From: Spirochaetota bacterium
GTDB lineage: Bacteria; Spirochaetota; Spirochaetia; Treponematales; UBA12059
Reading direction: 5' to 3'
Length of the DNA stretch: 47,882 nucleotides
Assembly: GCA_020048755.1 (NCBI GenBank)
Contig: JAIFMD010000153.1
Location: 1-47,882, forward strand
Below the pieces are notes generated by a model. It was not told where the DNA came from and searched no databases. It worked only from the letters and a program-made list of their open reading frames with translations. Positions 16,859 through 26,149 of this stretch are shown one piece after another. The stretch's first letter is position 1. Each line of letters opens with the position of its first letter. A program made the translations under genes and the position numbers.

Positions 16859-17109
16859 GATTCAGGGGCTGCGTTGGTCGAATCCGCTTTACGACGCCTT
16901 GATTTCTCACGAGTTACCGCTATGAGGCCACCTGCTGCTACGACCAGCATCAGGAACGAATAGATGCGTGTGTGCGATGTAGCAAGGTACCACAAAGGCC
17001 AGACAACCGCAGTAGCTACAGCTACGACTAACACTACGCCTGCAAGTCCGAGCAACATACTCTTTATGGCCCCTTGCACCTGCACGCAGGCAACATGAAG
17101 GGTCTTCAT
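16855..17109 (-). CDS. Small two-span membrane protein, unknown function
   Basis: 84 residues when started at ATG 17109, which overlaps the upstream stop as ATGA; the track start at 17166 lies inside the upstream gene. It has two hydrophobic segments (MLLGLAGVVLVVAVATAVVWPLWYLA and IYSFLMLVVAAGGLIAV) joined by a short loop, and a basic cytoplasmic end (REKSRRRKAD). No family recognised. Tight coupling with both neighbours suggests it is a small membrane subunit of the same module. Confidence 0.7.
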   Translation of the reverse strand: MKTLHVACVQVQGAIKSMLLGLAGVVLVVAVATAVVWPLWYLATSHTRIYSFLMLVVAAGGLIAVTREKSRRRKADSTNAAPES

Positions 17110-17858
17110 TCTGCACTCTTGAGGGCCAAGGGGATAAGACGCAAGTACGCCAGAGCCAGAGCGCATTCCTCATTTCCCAGTCTCCTCGCAGCCTTATCAA
17201 GGAGTAGCCCAGGAACGCGGCCATTAGCCGAGGCCTCATAGAGTTCGGCGACGACAGGCCTGGACTTCCATCTTCTGGCGAGCAAGGAACAGAGAGCCTG
17301 GGCTTCTTCTTTTTCATCGCCTGACAGCACGGGTTCCATGGCATCGGATTTATAGAATGCTGCAGGTCCGAGGGCCACAGCCTCGTCACGCCAGGCCTCA
17401 ACCAGGTCGACGATACGACTTTCAGAGAAATATGCACCATCTATGGCGCGCCTGAACCTGAGTACGGATTCCAGATGCCGGGGAGACGATAAAGCATGTC
17501 GCTCGCTCGCAAAGAACACCGCAGCTGCTGCCAGCGAACCCAACAGTAACTCGTCGATCAGTGGAACTGGATCCCTGACAAGGATGGACAGAAACAGGTA
17601 CACAGCTATGAAGGTCCCCGTTGTAAGGGCAAGTCGGAGATAGTACCCCTTATTCAGATAATATCGTCTGGTTCCCTTCTCCATGGCTGCGTACAACGCA
17701 GTTCTAATCGAATCAGCATCCCTGGGTGAGTCACCTGAACTATATCTGCCAATGATCGAGCCGGTTTCAGCGGATTTGAATACTTCAGCCGTATCGAATG
17801 GGTGCAGTACTATGGGCTTTCTGGAATCGAGTACGAAGATATAATTGGTTGGGCTCAT
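17106..17858 (-). CDS. Membrane protein of unknown function
   Basis: 250 residues. The N-terminal 75 residues are soluble (NYIFVLDSRKPIVLHPFDTAE). Two adjacent hydrophobic spans follow at about 75-117 (LALTTGTFIAVYLFLSILV and LLLGSLAAAAVFFAS), then a C-terminal soluble helical domain of about 130 residues. No enzymatic motif was recognised. It begins 33 nt after the sensor-like gene and overlaps the next gene by four bases, so it is part of the operon running to the ROK regulator. Confidence 0.65.
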   Translation of the reverse strand: MSPTNYIFVLDSRKPIVLHPFDTAEVFKSAETGSIIGRYSSGDSPRDADSIRTALYAAMEKGTRRYYLNKGYYLRLALTTGTFIAVYLFLSILVRDPVPLIDELLLGSLAAAAVFFASERHALSSPRHLESVLRFRRAIDGAYFSESRIVDLVEAWRDEAVALGPAAFYKSDAMEPVLSGDEKEEAQALCSLLARRWKSRPVVAELYEASANGRVPGLLLDKAARRLGNEECALALAYLRLIPLALKSAE

Positions 17859-17891
17859 GTAGTGTTAAAGTACGATTGACCCGAGCGGCTG

Positions 17892-20717
17892 TCAAGCGCC
17901 GCGATGCTGCAGCACTGAATCAGCCAGAGCCTTCAGGGTGCTGTCCCCGGCAGTAGTGGCGGACAAACCACTACGGTTGACGGTGTACACCCCATCGATC
18001 ATCACGATTGCGTCACCAGGCTCAGTATCTTCCAGCGGGAGGGCGTCGGACGGCCCGGTTTCAGACACGATGGGCAATTCTTCTAGCTGGCCGCTGGACC
18101 AATCAGGGTTACGATGGGAGAATGCGCTGATTATCTGGCGGTAACCAGAACCTTCAAGAGGTTCGACATCGACAATCTCTGAATCGTCAAAGGTAACAAC
18201 CTGCAACTCCTCGATACGCTCCCGTTGCTCATCGGTAAGCATAGATATTCCGTCGCTGGCTATTTCTTCTGAATAATCGGCTTCGGGCTCCGGTAATACC
18301 GAGGGTTGTACCTCCCCAAAGCTGGCATCATCGATCTCAAGGAAACCATCTTCATCGCTGTAGCCTTCGAGCCCGCTTAAATCCAGCGCGCTCAGGAAGA
18401 GGTCAAACTCGACTTCCTCAAGCAAGTCTTCCATGTCCTCAGCGGTTTCTCCAGGTTCCTGGTCAATTACCGCCAATGATACTCCCAGTTCCTGAACTGT
18501 TTCGGCTATGTCTTCAAGCGGAGATGCGAAAACCAATTCAGTAACAGGCTCTTCTTCGATGGAAATCTCGACTTCAACTCTCGCAGGTTCCTGATAGTCC
18601 GGCTCTTCTTCATACCTGCCTGCTTCAAGGTAGCCTATGATGTCAGCCAGATCAGTCTCTTCTACAAGCTCAAGGCCAAGGCTCTCAGGAATTATTGGAT
18701 AGTCATCGTCATCATCGGTTGCCAAAGCCAGAGCTTCTGCCGACAGACTGCCCCACTCGACAGCCTCTTCATCATCAGAATCAACGCTCTCAGCAAGTTC
18801 CTCGAGTTCCTCGAGAACTTCTGCTTTCTCAAGCCCGTCTGGTTTTTTGGCTTCAACTGGCTCGCTGGTTTCTTCAAGTTCCTCTAGTTCTTCAAGTTCC
18901 TCAAGTTCCTCAAGTTCCTCAAGTTCCTCAATTTCCTCAAGTTCTTCAAGTTCTTCAAGTTTTCCGGGTTCCCTGGTTTCCTCAAGTTCCCCGGCTTCTT
19001 CAAGCTCTTCAATTTCCTCTTGTTCTTGAACTTCGTTAACTACCTCGACTTCTTCAAGTTCTCCAACTTCTTCAACTTCTTCAAGTTCTTCAAGTTCTTC
19101 GGCTTCGACAAGTTCAGAAGCGGACGTGGTTGCCGGAGCTTCTACAATTTCGTCCCTGGCAATCCCGGCAGCGGCTTGTGCTTCCTCGAACGCTTCTATT
19201 TCTTCAATTTCATCAAGTTCTTCAATTTCCTCGGCTTCTTCCAACTCACCAAGTTCCTCAACGTCACCGACTTCACTGACTTCAGCGATTTCCTCGACGT
19301 CCCTGACTTCCTCAGCATCTTCAATTTCGCTGAGTTCTTCCAGGTCTTCAATTTCTTCGGCAACCTCGGTTGCTCCAACGAGGCTGGCAAGGCCGGGTTC
19401 CACCTGCACGATGCGGGAAGGACGTGTCGCAGGTGCTTGACCCTGCGCATTTCCGATAACAAATGAACCCTTGCTCAAGGCCTCTTTCAGGAGCGCTTCG
19501 ATCTTGGCCAGATCCATACCGCCCGCCCGTTCGCCCCGTGAGGTCATGACGGCAATGATCTCGTCCCAGGATTTATCTATGAGTGCATCAACATCGGCAG
19601 AGCGTTTTTTGGCTATTTTCCCAGCACTCTTGCGTATCCGGTCCCGGGTTTCGGCCCTGCGGGCCTCAAGTTCTCCCTTCCAGCGCGCGAGATCCATGTC
19701 CCCCTTGCGTTCCAGATACTCTTCAAGGAGTTCGATCTGGAAACGCTTGATCCTGCCAGCAAGCACGGCAAAACGATCCTGCCTGAGGTTCAGTAGCAAG
19801 AACAGGGCCAGATACACGGTTATGAAGAAGGTGGTGAGTAGCAACCAACGGAAGGATTCTGGCATTTCAAACCAGGAAGCGGGAACAAGCAGTCCTACGA
19901 GGCCGGATTCTCCACGCCGGGAAAACAGGATGTAGGAGCCTGAGGCTTCGGAAGCGCCTACGGGGATGGGTTCTGCGTTGGGACCGGCAGACCAGATTTC
20001 AGCTACGCGCGATACAAGATCCTGCCCCCCCCAGGCGGGGGCTCCGATCAGGATACCCTGCGTTTCTACTGCTATGACATCGTCGCCAAGCGGTATGCGA
20101 CCATCCTGCACGAGTCGTTCAAGGAGGCCAGAGAATGCAACATAGAATACGGCGCTACCGCGGTACACACCAAATCCGTCAACGAACGGGAATCTGTAGG
20201 CAAACGAGCGCTTTGTCGGAAGCGTTGTAACTGTCCCGGCCTGGCTTTCGGGGATGGACAGGAGTTCAAACGGTTCATCCCCTGCCTCGCCATAATTGCG
20301 ATACACAATCCTGAGAGATTCAGAACGGACGACATCGCCAGGAAAGGTGCTGAAGTGGATGCGTTTGCCATCCTGATCGAGGATTCTGATGCCTTGAAGC
20401 CCGGCCGTCTCCTCTGCCAGTAGTCCAAAGGTCCGCGTGCGGTCAAATATGTCCTGGGCACTCTGATTCGGCAGGAAACTGCGTCTGACATAGTCGATTT
20501 TGAGCAGTTCGGCAAAGCGCTCGATATTGCGTTGATGGTAGGCAGTCGTGGATTCGGTCAGGCCGTCTATCGAAATTTCAACAGAACGCCTGACCCGTTC
20601 ATCAAAGAAGCTGGTTTCAATGACCGAGAACAAGCCTGAATACGCCAAGGCAGCAAAGCCAGCGGCTAGCAGGGTTGAGACGAGTAGGCTTACTGAGGCC
20701 TTCTGTCCTACGGTCAT
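17892..20717 (-). CDS. Two-span sensor-like protein with long Glu/Leu repeat domain
   Basis: The track start is 20825, but ATG 20717 has AGGA 5 nt upstream and begins directly at the first membrane span (ASVSLLVSTLLAAGFAALAYSG), giving 941 residues. A periplasmic domain of about 260 residues resembling a Cache sensor (LQGIRILDQDGKRIHFS, SFAYRFPFVDGFGVYRGSAVFYVAFSGLL) lies between that span and a second one (WLLLTTFFITVYLALFLLLNL). A basic helical segment follows, then about 250 residues dominated by EELEE-type repeats including nine or more consecutive LEE triplets, and an acidic C-terminal part. There is no kinase, cyclase, GGDEF or methyl-accepting motif, so the output is unknown. It heads an operon with two membrane proteins, an M23 peptidase and a ROK regulator. 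Confidence 0.75.
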   Translation of the reverse strand: MTVGQKASVSLLVSTLLAAGFAALAYSGLFSVIETSFFDERVRRSVEISIDGLTESTTAYHQRNIERFAELLKIDYVRRSFLPNQSAQDIFDRTRTFGLLAEETAGLQGIRILDQDGKRIHFSTFPGDVVRSESLRIVYRNYGEAGDEPFELLSIPESQAGTVTTLPTKRSFAYRFPFVDGFGVYRGSAVFYVAFSGLLERLVQDGRIPLGDDVIAVETQGILIGAPAWGGQDLVSRVAEIWSAGPNAEPIPVGASEASGSYILFSRRGESGLVGLLVPASWFEMPESFRWLLLTTFFITVYLALFLLLNLRQDRFAVLAGRIKRFQIELLEEYLERKGDMDLARWKGELEARRAETRDRIRKSAGKIAKKRSADVDALIDKSWDEIIAVMTSRGERAGGMDLAKIEALLKEALSKGSFVIGNAQGQAPATRPSRIVQVEPGLASLVGATEVAEEIEDLEELSEIEDAEEVRDVEEIAEVSEVGDVEELGELEEAEEIEELDEIEEIEAFEEAQAAAGIARDEIVEAPATTSASELVEAEELEELEEVEEVGELEEVEVVNEVQEQEEIEELEEAGELEETREPGKLEELEELEEIEELEELEELEELEELEELEETSEPVEAKKPDGLEKAEVLEELEELAESVDSDDEEAVEWGSLSAEALALATDDDDDYPIIPESLGLELVEETDLADIIGYLEAGRYEEEPDYQEPARVEVEISIEEEPVTELVFASPLEDIAETVQELGVSLAVIDQEPGETAEDMEDLLEEVEFDLFLSALDLSGLEGYSDEDGFLEIDDASFGEVQPSVLPEPEADYSEEIASDGISMLTDEQRERIEELQVVTFDDSEIVDVEPLEGSGYRQIISAFSHRNPDWSSGQLEELPIVSETGPSDALPLEDTEPGDAIVMIDGVYTVNRSGLSATTAGDSTLKALADSVLQHRGA
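18870..18962 (-). repeat. 9-bp tandem repeat encoding (Leu-Glu-Glu)n
   Basis: Within the gene above, the plus-strand unit TTCCTCAAG (or TTCTTCAAG) repeats about ten times with few changes; the looser repeat region extends over roughly 18790-19110. An in-frame 9-bp tandem array is prone to slippage, so repeat number probably varies between strains. Phe/Ser-rich ORFs on the opposite strand are artefacts of this array. Confidence 0.85.
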
Positions 20718-20788
20718 CGACATCCTAACATAAGGGTACTTCATTACATTTTCGGAATGGGCGAAGGTTTTGTTGAGCGCTACATCGC

Positions 20789-20817
20789 TTGTTGCACTCC
20801 GTTTGTCATAATATACT
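20789..20817 (+). promoter_or_regulatory. Candidate sigma-70 promoter of the HEXXH protease gene
   Basis: TTGTTG, 17 nt, TATACT, with predicted start near 20824 and a leader of about 48 nt. The -10 is good, the -35 only half matched. On the other strand the same AT-rich stretch offers TATATT/TATTAT for the divergent sensor gene. Confidence 0.5.
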
Positions 20818-20871
20818 GCCAACACATGCTCGCCAAGTCAAATACAGGCGGATACCGTGCGGAGGATAACC

Positions 20872-23676
20872 TTGAAACGCTCTGTTTTGGCGGCTTTAAT
20901 GGTCGGAATGCTCGTTTGTCCAGCATCGGCAGACCTCTTCTCTCCCGATCGGCATCTTGAAATTGTGCAGACTCAATACTTCTCGTTCATATTTCCGGCA
21001 GAATCCAGGCCTGCCATAGAGTACCTGGCAGGTTTTGCCGACGATGCCTACCGGGAAATAGCGTCGTTGCTGGGAACCACTCCACAGCACCGCTTTCCCG
21101 TGGTCATCACTCCCGATTCAGAGGAGCTCAACGGCTACTTTACCTGGGTACCGTACCTCAAGATAGTGCTATACCAGGCTCCTACAGACATGAATTCCAC
21201 CCTCGGATCGTTCAACGATGACCTGCGCAAGCTCTTTTACCACGAACTGACGCATGCGGTTTCACTTACCATCCGGTCTGGAATCGAGAATGCCGTAGTT
21301 GCGATCTTTGGTGCGCCCCTTGGCGCATCTGCATACCTTGCACCGCTGTCCTTCGTTGAGGGCGTTACCGTCTCACTGGAAAGCCAAGACGGCCATGGCA
21401 GGGCCACAGATCCGCTGCTTGGTGCATGGTTGCGCCAGGATATTGTTGAAGACCGCTGGAAAAGCTTCAGTCAGGCCGCAGGCGCATGGGATCTCCATCC
21501 CGGACGTGGACTCTACTATATTTATGGTGGTTTTTTTTCCCGCTATCTGCAGAAAACCTACGGCATGGAAGCATACGCCCGGCTTTGGCGCAGCTTCGGT
21601 GCAACATCCGTGTTCAGGCCCCTCGATGACGGCTTCATCAAGAGAGGCAGGTTTTCAAGCATATACGGACTGAGCCTCACTGACGCCTGGAGCCAATTCA
21701 AAGCCTCGGTGACGCCCCGGACGCCGGTATACATGGCAGCGGAACCACTCAGAGGGCTCTCAGGCATATCAGCAATCGCGTCACAGGGGACAAGCCTGTA
21801 TTACGCTGACTATGAACACGGGATTGTCTACGAATATAACCTGAAAACCGGTTCTGAAGAGGCGCTGTTCCGCGCCGGGGCAGACATATCGCGCATCGAC
21901 GTCTCGCCCGATGGTTCGAGGCTGCTCATCTCGACAGTACGCTACAATTCCGATTTTCCGAGGTTGCTCCTGAAAACCTGGAATCTGAAGACTGGTGTGC
22001 TGGAAGACCTGCCCGCGGCAAGGATACGTGACGCGGCCTGGCTGCCTGGAAGTTCGTCATATGCCGGCATTGCGATAGACGGCTACCAGACCGACCTTGT
22101 AATCTGGAATGGAACCACGACGACAACGCTGCTTTCAGGAACTGAGCGTATCAGTTATGCGTCTCCTGTAGCCTCAATCGATGGCAAGACGTTGTATGCG
22201 CTGGCCAGGGAGGATGGAGCTGTATCCATCATACGGATAGCGCTCGATGGTTCATCAAAAGCGATCACTTCGGTGGACAGGCTGATCCTGCCGGAAAAAC
22301 TCACCTGGATACGCTACCTGTCGATGGGAACCGATGGCATCCTGAGATTCTCGTGGGATGACGAACTTTTCTACCGTCTGGCTGAACTCGACGGTGACAC
22401 CCTCGCCTATCAGAACGTACCCATGTCAGGTGGCGTACATTGGCCGCTAAGCGCCGATGGCAAGACATACTATCTGGGTAACTTCTCAGCCGGCATCGCT
22501 CCCTGCGCATTTCCGGAGGATAGGACGCCGTTCGGATTCGTCGAGGCGGAGGCTATCTGGCAACCGGCAACCGGGTTTGCGGAGGCACACTCGGTCTATG
22601 ATGAACCCGCAACGGTGGCAACCGCTCCTTACAACGTCCTGCGCTGGCTCGTACCGCAATTCTGGGTTCCCACCGCGCGTGGAGATGCCGGCGGACTGGA
22701 AGCCCTGGGCGTCCTCCTCTTCATAGCTGACCCGGCAGAACGGCTGTCGGCCTCGGCGGATGTTGACTGGAACCTGAGGGCCAGCGCAGTGGATTTTGGT
22801 ATATCGATAGATTGGTCTGGCTTTGCTGTCCCCGTCGCGCTGCAGGTATCCGATTCGTTTGAGGCCTCTGCAAACGGTACCACCGGAAGGACCAGCATGG
22901 CGACGATCGGCTTGAGCGACGTGCTATACCCATTCCGGGGCAATTCCTTTGCATGGAACCTGCAGGCAGGTTTGGCCGGAGCCGCACAAACCTCTACGGG
23001 TGCTTCCGCGTACCACCCCTGGAGCATCGTAGCGGCCATGCTCGCGGCCCAGGCGGGCTGGAGCGACTTTACCGCCGCCCGGTCGGATCAGGAAGCTCAG
23101 ACGGGATATTCAGCAACCCTTGCGGCCAGACTGGATACTCTGATCCATCCAGAGCTGGGAGCACCAGCCGCGGGCATAGAGGCCATGCTGACGGGCAGGC
23201 TCGCTCCCGGCGCCTTGTCTGTCTCGGCATATGGAGCGGCAGCCCTGACGAATGGCATGGCCTATGGACCAGCCGGGCGATACTCTTCGGTTTTCCTTTC
23301 TCCCATGCCAGCGCTTTACCCGGACTGGAATGAATTCTGGCAGTATTCAGCGGGCGTCTGGTTCGCAGAAGGCGAAGCAAGCCTCAGGCTGCTGGGGTTG
23401 GAGATCCAGCGTGGCCAGGGCGCATTCTATGCAAACAGGCTTTCCATCCGGGCAGGAGGCCGGGGCTACCTGAATTCCGGTGTCGCGTGGGCAGACGGCA
23501 TTACATACTCCGGATGGTCGCTGTTCGGACGGGCCAGCCTGACCTGGACACCGGCGATCGGTTCATGGGCCAGGATCCACCCGGTATCATATCTGGAAGT
23601 CTGGTGCCGCCCCGACCTCGCCACCGGTGACTATCTGCCACACGGGCTCTCGTACCTGCTCGTTGCGTCGTACTGA
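20872..23676 (+). CDS. Secreted HEXXH metalloprotease with beta-propeller and C-terminal beta-barrel-like region
   Basis: The track uses a GTG at 20857, but GGAGG at 20861-20865 points to the TTG at 20872. That gives 934 residues with a clean signal peptide (MKRSVLAALMVGMLVCPASA). Residues 124-128 are HELTH and a likely third zinc ligand lies in FVEG about 30 residues on, as in gluzincin (MA clan) peptidases. The middle, about 280-560, looks like a TolB/WD40-type beta-propeller (ISRIDVSPDGSRLLIST, SYASPVASIDGKTLYAL). The last 350 residues are rich in aromatic-alternating strands and end in an aromatic residue (LVASY), like an outer-membrane barrel. Probably an outer-membrane-tethered protease; substrate unknown. 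Confidence 0.72.
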   Translation: MKRSVLAALMVGMLVCPASADLFSPDRHLEIVQTQYFSFIFPAESRPAIEYLAGFADDAYREIASLLGTTPQHRFPVVITPDSEELNGYFTWVPYLKIVLYQAPTDMNSTLGSFNDDLRKLFYHELTHAVSLTIRSGIENAVVAIFGAPLGASAYLAPLSFVEGVTVSLESQDGHGRATDPLLGAWLRQDIVEDRWKSFSQAAGAWDLHPGRGLYYIYGGFFSRYLQKTYGMEAYARLWRSFGATSVFRPLDDGFIKRGRFSSIYGLSLTDAWSQFKASVTPRTPVYMAAEPLRGLSGISAIASQGTSLYYADYEHGIVYEYNLKTGSEEALFRAGADISRIDVSPDGSRLLISTVRYNSDFPRLLLKTWNLKTGVLEDLPAARIRDAAWLPGSSSYAGIAIDGYQTDLVIWNGTTTTTLLSGTERISYASPVASIDGKTLYALAREDGAVSIIRIALDGSSKAITSVDRLILPEKLTWIRYLSMGTDGILRFSWDDELFYRLAELDGDTLAYQNVPMSGGVHWPLSADGKTYYLGNFSAGIAPCAFPEDRTPFGFVEAEAIWQPATGFAEAHSVYDEPATVATAPYNVLRWLVPQFWVPTARGDAGGLEALGVLLFIADPAERLSASADVDWNLRASAVDFGISIDWSGFAVPVALQVSDSFEASANGTTGRTSMATIGLSDVLYPFRGNSFAWNLQAGLAGAAQTSTGASAYHPWSIVAAMLAAQAGWSDFTAARSDQEAQTGYSATLAARLDTLIHPELGAPAAGIEAMLTGRLAPGALSVSAYGAAALTNGMAYGPAGRYSSVFLSPMPALYPDWNEFWQYSAGVWFAEGEASLRLLGLEIQRGQGAFYANRLSIRAGGRGYLNSGVAWADGITYSGWSLFGRASLTWTPAIGSWARIHPVSYLEVWCRPDLATGDYLPHGLSYLLVASY

Positions 23677-23688
23677 AGGAGGCGCAGC

Positions 23689-26124
23689 ATGCTCGCGAGC
23701 GAACGATTTACCGCCGAGGCAGCCGCCGACCTGCGCGAAGCCATAGCCGATGCCGGTTACAACGAAGTCTTCGTGGCGGGCAAGCTCGACGGGAATGGAC
23801 TTGTCGCCGAGATCATCGTCGGAGCACGCGGAGGTGTATCCAGCGTTCCGGCTATTGCGGGATTCCTGGACCGTGGCGACGTCCTGATACACAACCATCC
23901 ATCAGGTCTCCTGGAACCCAGCAATGCTGACCTCTCGGTAGCCTCGCGCGCCGGCGAGAATGGCGTAGGCTCTTACATCGTCGATGGCGACGTGCGGGAA
24001 GTATACGTCGTCGCAGAGCCTGTCAGGGCACGGGCACTGATCGCCATAAATCCGGAAGAACTGGCGGGAGTACTCGATACGGGAGGCAAACTTGCCGAAC
24101 GATTGCCTGGCTATGAACCAAGACAGAGCCAGCTTGAACTCGTTAAAGCCATCGCGGATGCACTGAATGGCGGTTACGTGCTGGCCGCGGAGGCCGGCAC
24201 AGGCGTAGGAAAATCGTTCGCATACCTAATCCCGGCTTTTGCTTGGGCAGCGCGCAACAAGGAACGGGTCGTCGTCTCCACGGCTACCATAAACCTCCAG
24301 CGCCAGTTGATGGACAAGGACATCCCGCTCGTCGCGTCGATCTTCAAGAAGAAACTCAAGGCGGTACTCGTCAAGGGACGCGGCAACTACCTGTGCAAGA
24401 TACGGCTCCAGGACGCGCTGGACGAAGAAGGACTGTTCGCGGGCGAGGATCACCCGCTCAGGCAGATAGAAGCCTGGGCAGGAACCACGGGAACGGGTGA
24501 TCGCTCTGACCTGTCATTCTGGCCGGAGGACGCGCTCTGGACCAGGGTCCGCTCGGAGTCTGACGACTGCCTGAACATGGCCTGCCCCCACCGTGATTCA
24601 TGCTTCGTGCTCAAGGTAAAGCGTGATGCGGCAGATGCCGACCTGATCGTGGCAAACCACCACATTCTGTTCAGCGACCTGGCCTCCCGCGCCGGAGGAT
24701 CCGGCTACGAATCCACTGCGGTACTTCCTCCGTACAACACCATCGTGTTTGACGAGGCCCACGCCATAGAATCTAGTGCAACCAGTTTCTTTTCAGAAGA
24801 GCTGACCAGATTTTCAGTCATGCGACAGTCGTCCAAGCTGTACCGCGAAAAACGGGGCAGGAAATTCGGCGTCATAGTCAAGCTCCAGAACCTCAAGGGG
24901 CTGAAGCCAGGTATACTCAAGCGCTTTCCAGATGCGGCTGACGCACTGCTCCTGGCAATCGATGTGGCTGATGCTGCGGCGCTCGCACTCATTGGCGAGG
25001 GCATGAACTACCGCCTCGTTAACCGGAGCCCGGAGGTCGAACAGGCAATAATCAAGCCACTCGGAGAGGTCGAGCGCGCAATACTGTCCATCGCAGAATT
25101 GCTCAAGGACGCGCTGGAAGGTGTTCCCGAAGAAGACGAGGCGGACCAGTCAGTGATAGAGACCAACCTGGCGCTCGTCAGGCTTTCAGAAATGGCATCG
25201 GTCTGCGCCCGGTTCCGGACCTTCGACGAGGACCCCGAGAGTGTATTCTGGCTGGATCGACGCAAGACCAGCCAGGGAGATCCCTTCACGCAATTCAGCA
25301 TTACCCCGCTGGACATCTCCATCATGATGAACGAGGCAGTATTCGATCAGTTCCGTGCCGTAATCTGCCTCTCGGCTACACTATCAGTAGGCAATTCATT
25401 TGAATTCTGGAAGCACCGCGTAGGCCTGTCCAACTCCGACTCGCGCACCGAATGCACAGCCTTCCCCTCCCCGTTCCCCTTTGAACGCAATGCACTCCTG
25501 GCGGCCGCCAGCGATGCGCCGGAGCCAAACTCGCCTGAATGGCAACCCTGGATCAACGATGCCGTGTTCAAGCTCGTAGAGGCCTCAGGAGGCAGGGCCC
25601 TCGTGCTGTTCACATCGTATACAGCGTTGCGGGCGGCCTGGGACTCGGTGAAGCCCCGCCTCGATGCGCTGGGCATCTCAGCGTTCCGGCAAGGCGATGA
25701 CGAGCGCACCCGGCTCATGGATGCCTTCAAGACGGATATTTCAAGCGTACTGTTTGCCACCGATTCGTTCTGGGAAGGTGTAGACGCACCCGGCGAAACG
25801 CTGGAACTCGTCATCATCACGAAATTGCCGTTCCGTGTGCCGACTGACCCTGTGCAGAAGGCCCGGGCCGAGGCTGTGGAACGCCGGGGTGGGAACTCCT
25901 TCATGGACCTTTCACTACCCGAGGCTGTGATACGCTTCAAACAGGGTTTCGGCCGGCTGATACGACACTCGGACGATAGAGGCGCAGTTGTCGTCCTTGA
26001 TGTACGCCTGCTCACCAAACGTTATGGCAACATTTTTATTTCTTCGCTGCCCAGGACAAAGACCAGCTTCGGCACGCTTCCGGAAATCACCGCCGACCTG
26101 CGCGCGTTCATCGGTAGACCGTAG
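23689..26124 (+). CDS. JAMM domain - DinG/XPD-type DNA helicase fusion
   Basis: An 811-residue superfamily 2 Fe-S helicase with an unusual N-terminus. Residues 68-81 (HNHPSGLLEPSNAD) fit the JAMM metal motif HxHx7SxxD, as in RadC-like proteins, with Glu26 a candidate catalytic acid. From about residue 140 it is a DinG/YoaA-like helicase: ETRQ-like YEPRQSQLELV, Walker A AEAGTGVGKSFAYLIP, Fe-S cysteines in NYLCKIR and CLNMACPHRDSC, DEAH box VFDEAHAIE, late motifs LFATDSFWEGVDAPG and QGFGRLIRHSDDRG. DinG enzymes unwind R-loops and damaged DNA. The JAMM part could add isopeptidase- or nuclease-like activity, not shown for this family. AAGGAGG precedes the ATG. Confidence 0.87.
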   Translation: MLASERFTAEAAADLREAIADAGYNEVFVAGKLDGNGLVAEIIVGARGGVSSVPAIAGFLDRGDVLIHNHPSGLLEPSNADLSVASRAGENGVGSYIVDGDVREVYVVAEPVRARALIAINPEELAGVLDTGGKLAERLPGYEPRQSQLELVKAIADALNGGYVLAAEAGTGVGKSFAYLIPAFAWAARNKERVVVSTATINLQRQLMDKDIPLVASIFKKKLKAVLVKGRGNYLCKIRLQDALDEEGLFAGEDHPLRQIEAWAGTTGTGDRSDLSFWPEDALWTRVRSESDDCLNMACPHRDSCFVLKVKRDAADADLIVANHHILFSDLASRAGGSGYESTAVLPPYNTIVFDEAHAIESSATSFFSEELTRFSVMRQSSKLYREKRGRKFGVIVKLQNLKGLKPGILKRFPDAADALLLAIDVADAAALALIGEGMNYRLVNRSPEVEQAIIKPLGEVERAILSIAELLKDALEGVPEEDEADQSVIETNLALVRLSEMASVCARFRTFDEDPESVFWLDRRKTSQGDPFTQFSITPLDISIMMNEAVFDQFRAVICLSATLSVGNSFEFWKHRVGLSNSDSRTECTAFPSPFPFERNALLAAASDAPEPNSPEWQPWINDAVFKLVEASGGRALVLFTSYTALRAAWDSVKPRLDALGISAFRQGDDERTRLMDAFKTDISSVLFATDSFWEGVDAPGETLELVIITKLPFRVPTDPVQKARAEAVERRGGNSFMDLSLPEAVIRFKQGFGRLIRHSDDRGAVVVLDVRLLTKRYGNIFISSLPRTKTSFGTLPEITADLRAFIGRP

Positions 26125-26149
26125 CGCTGACCGCGGGTACAATGTGCTC
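26115..26149 (+). promoter_or_regulatory. Candidate leaderless sigma-70 promoter of manA
   Basis: TAGACC (26115-26120), 17 nt, TACAAT (26138-26143), then exactly 6 nt to the ATG at 26150. No Shine-Dalgarno is present. The predicted start coincides with the A of the ATG. The -35 box overlaps the end of the helicase gene. Confidence 0.55.

Noticed and set aside
18695-19466. Plus-strand Phe/Ser-rich ORFs opposite the sensor-like gene
   Set aside because: They are mirror images of the 9-bp Glu/Leu repeat, with extreme composition and no ribosome sites.
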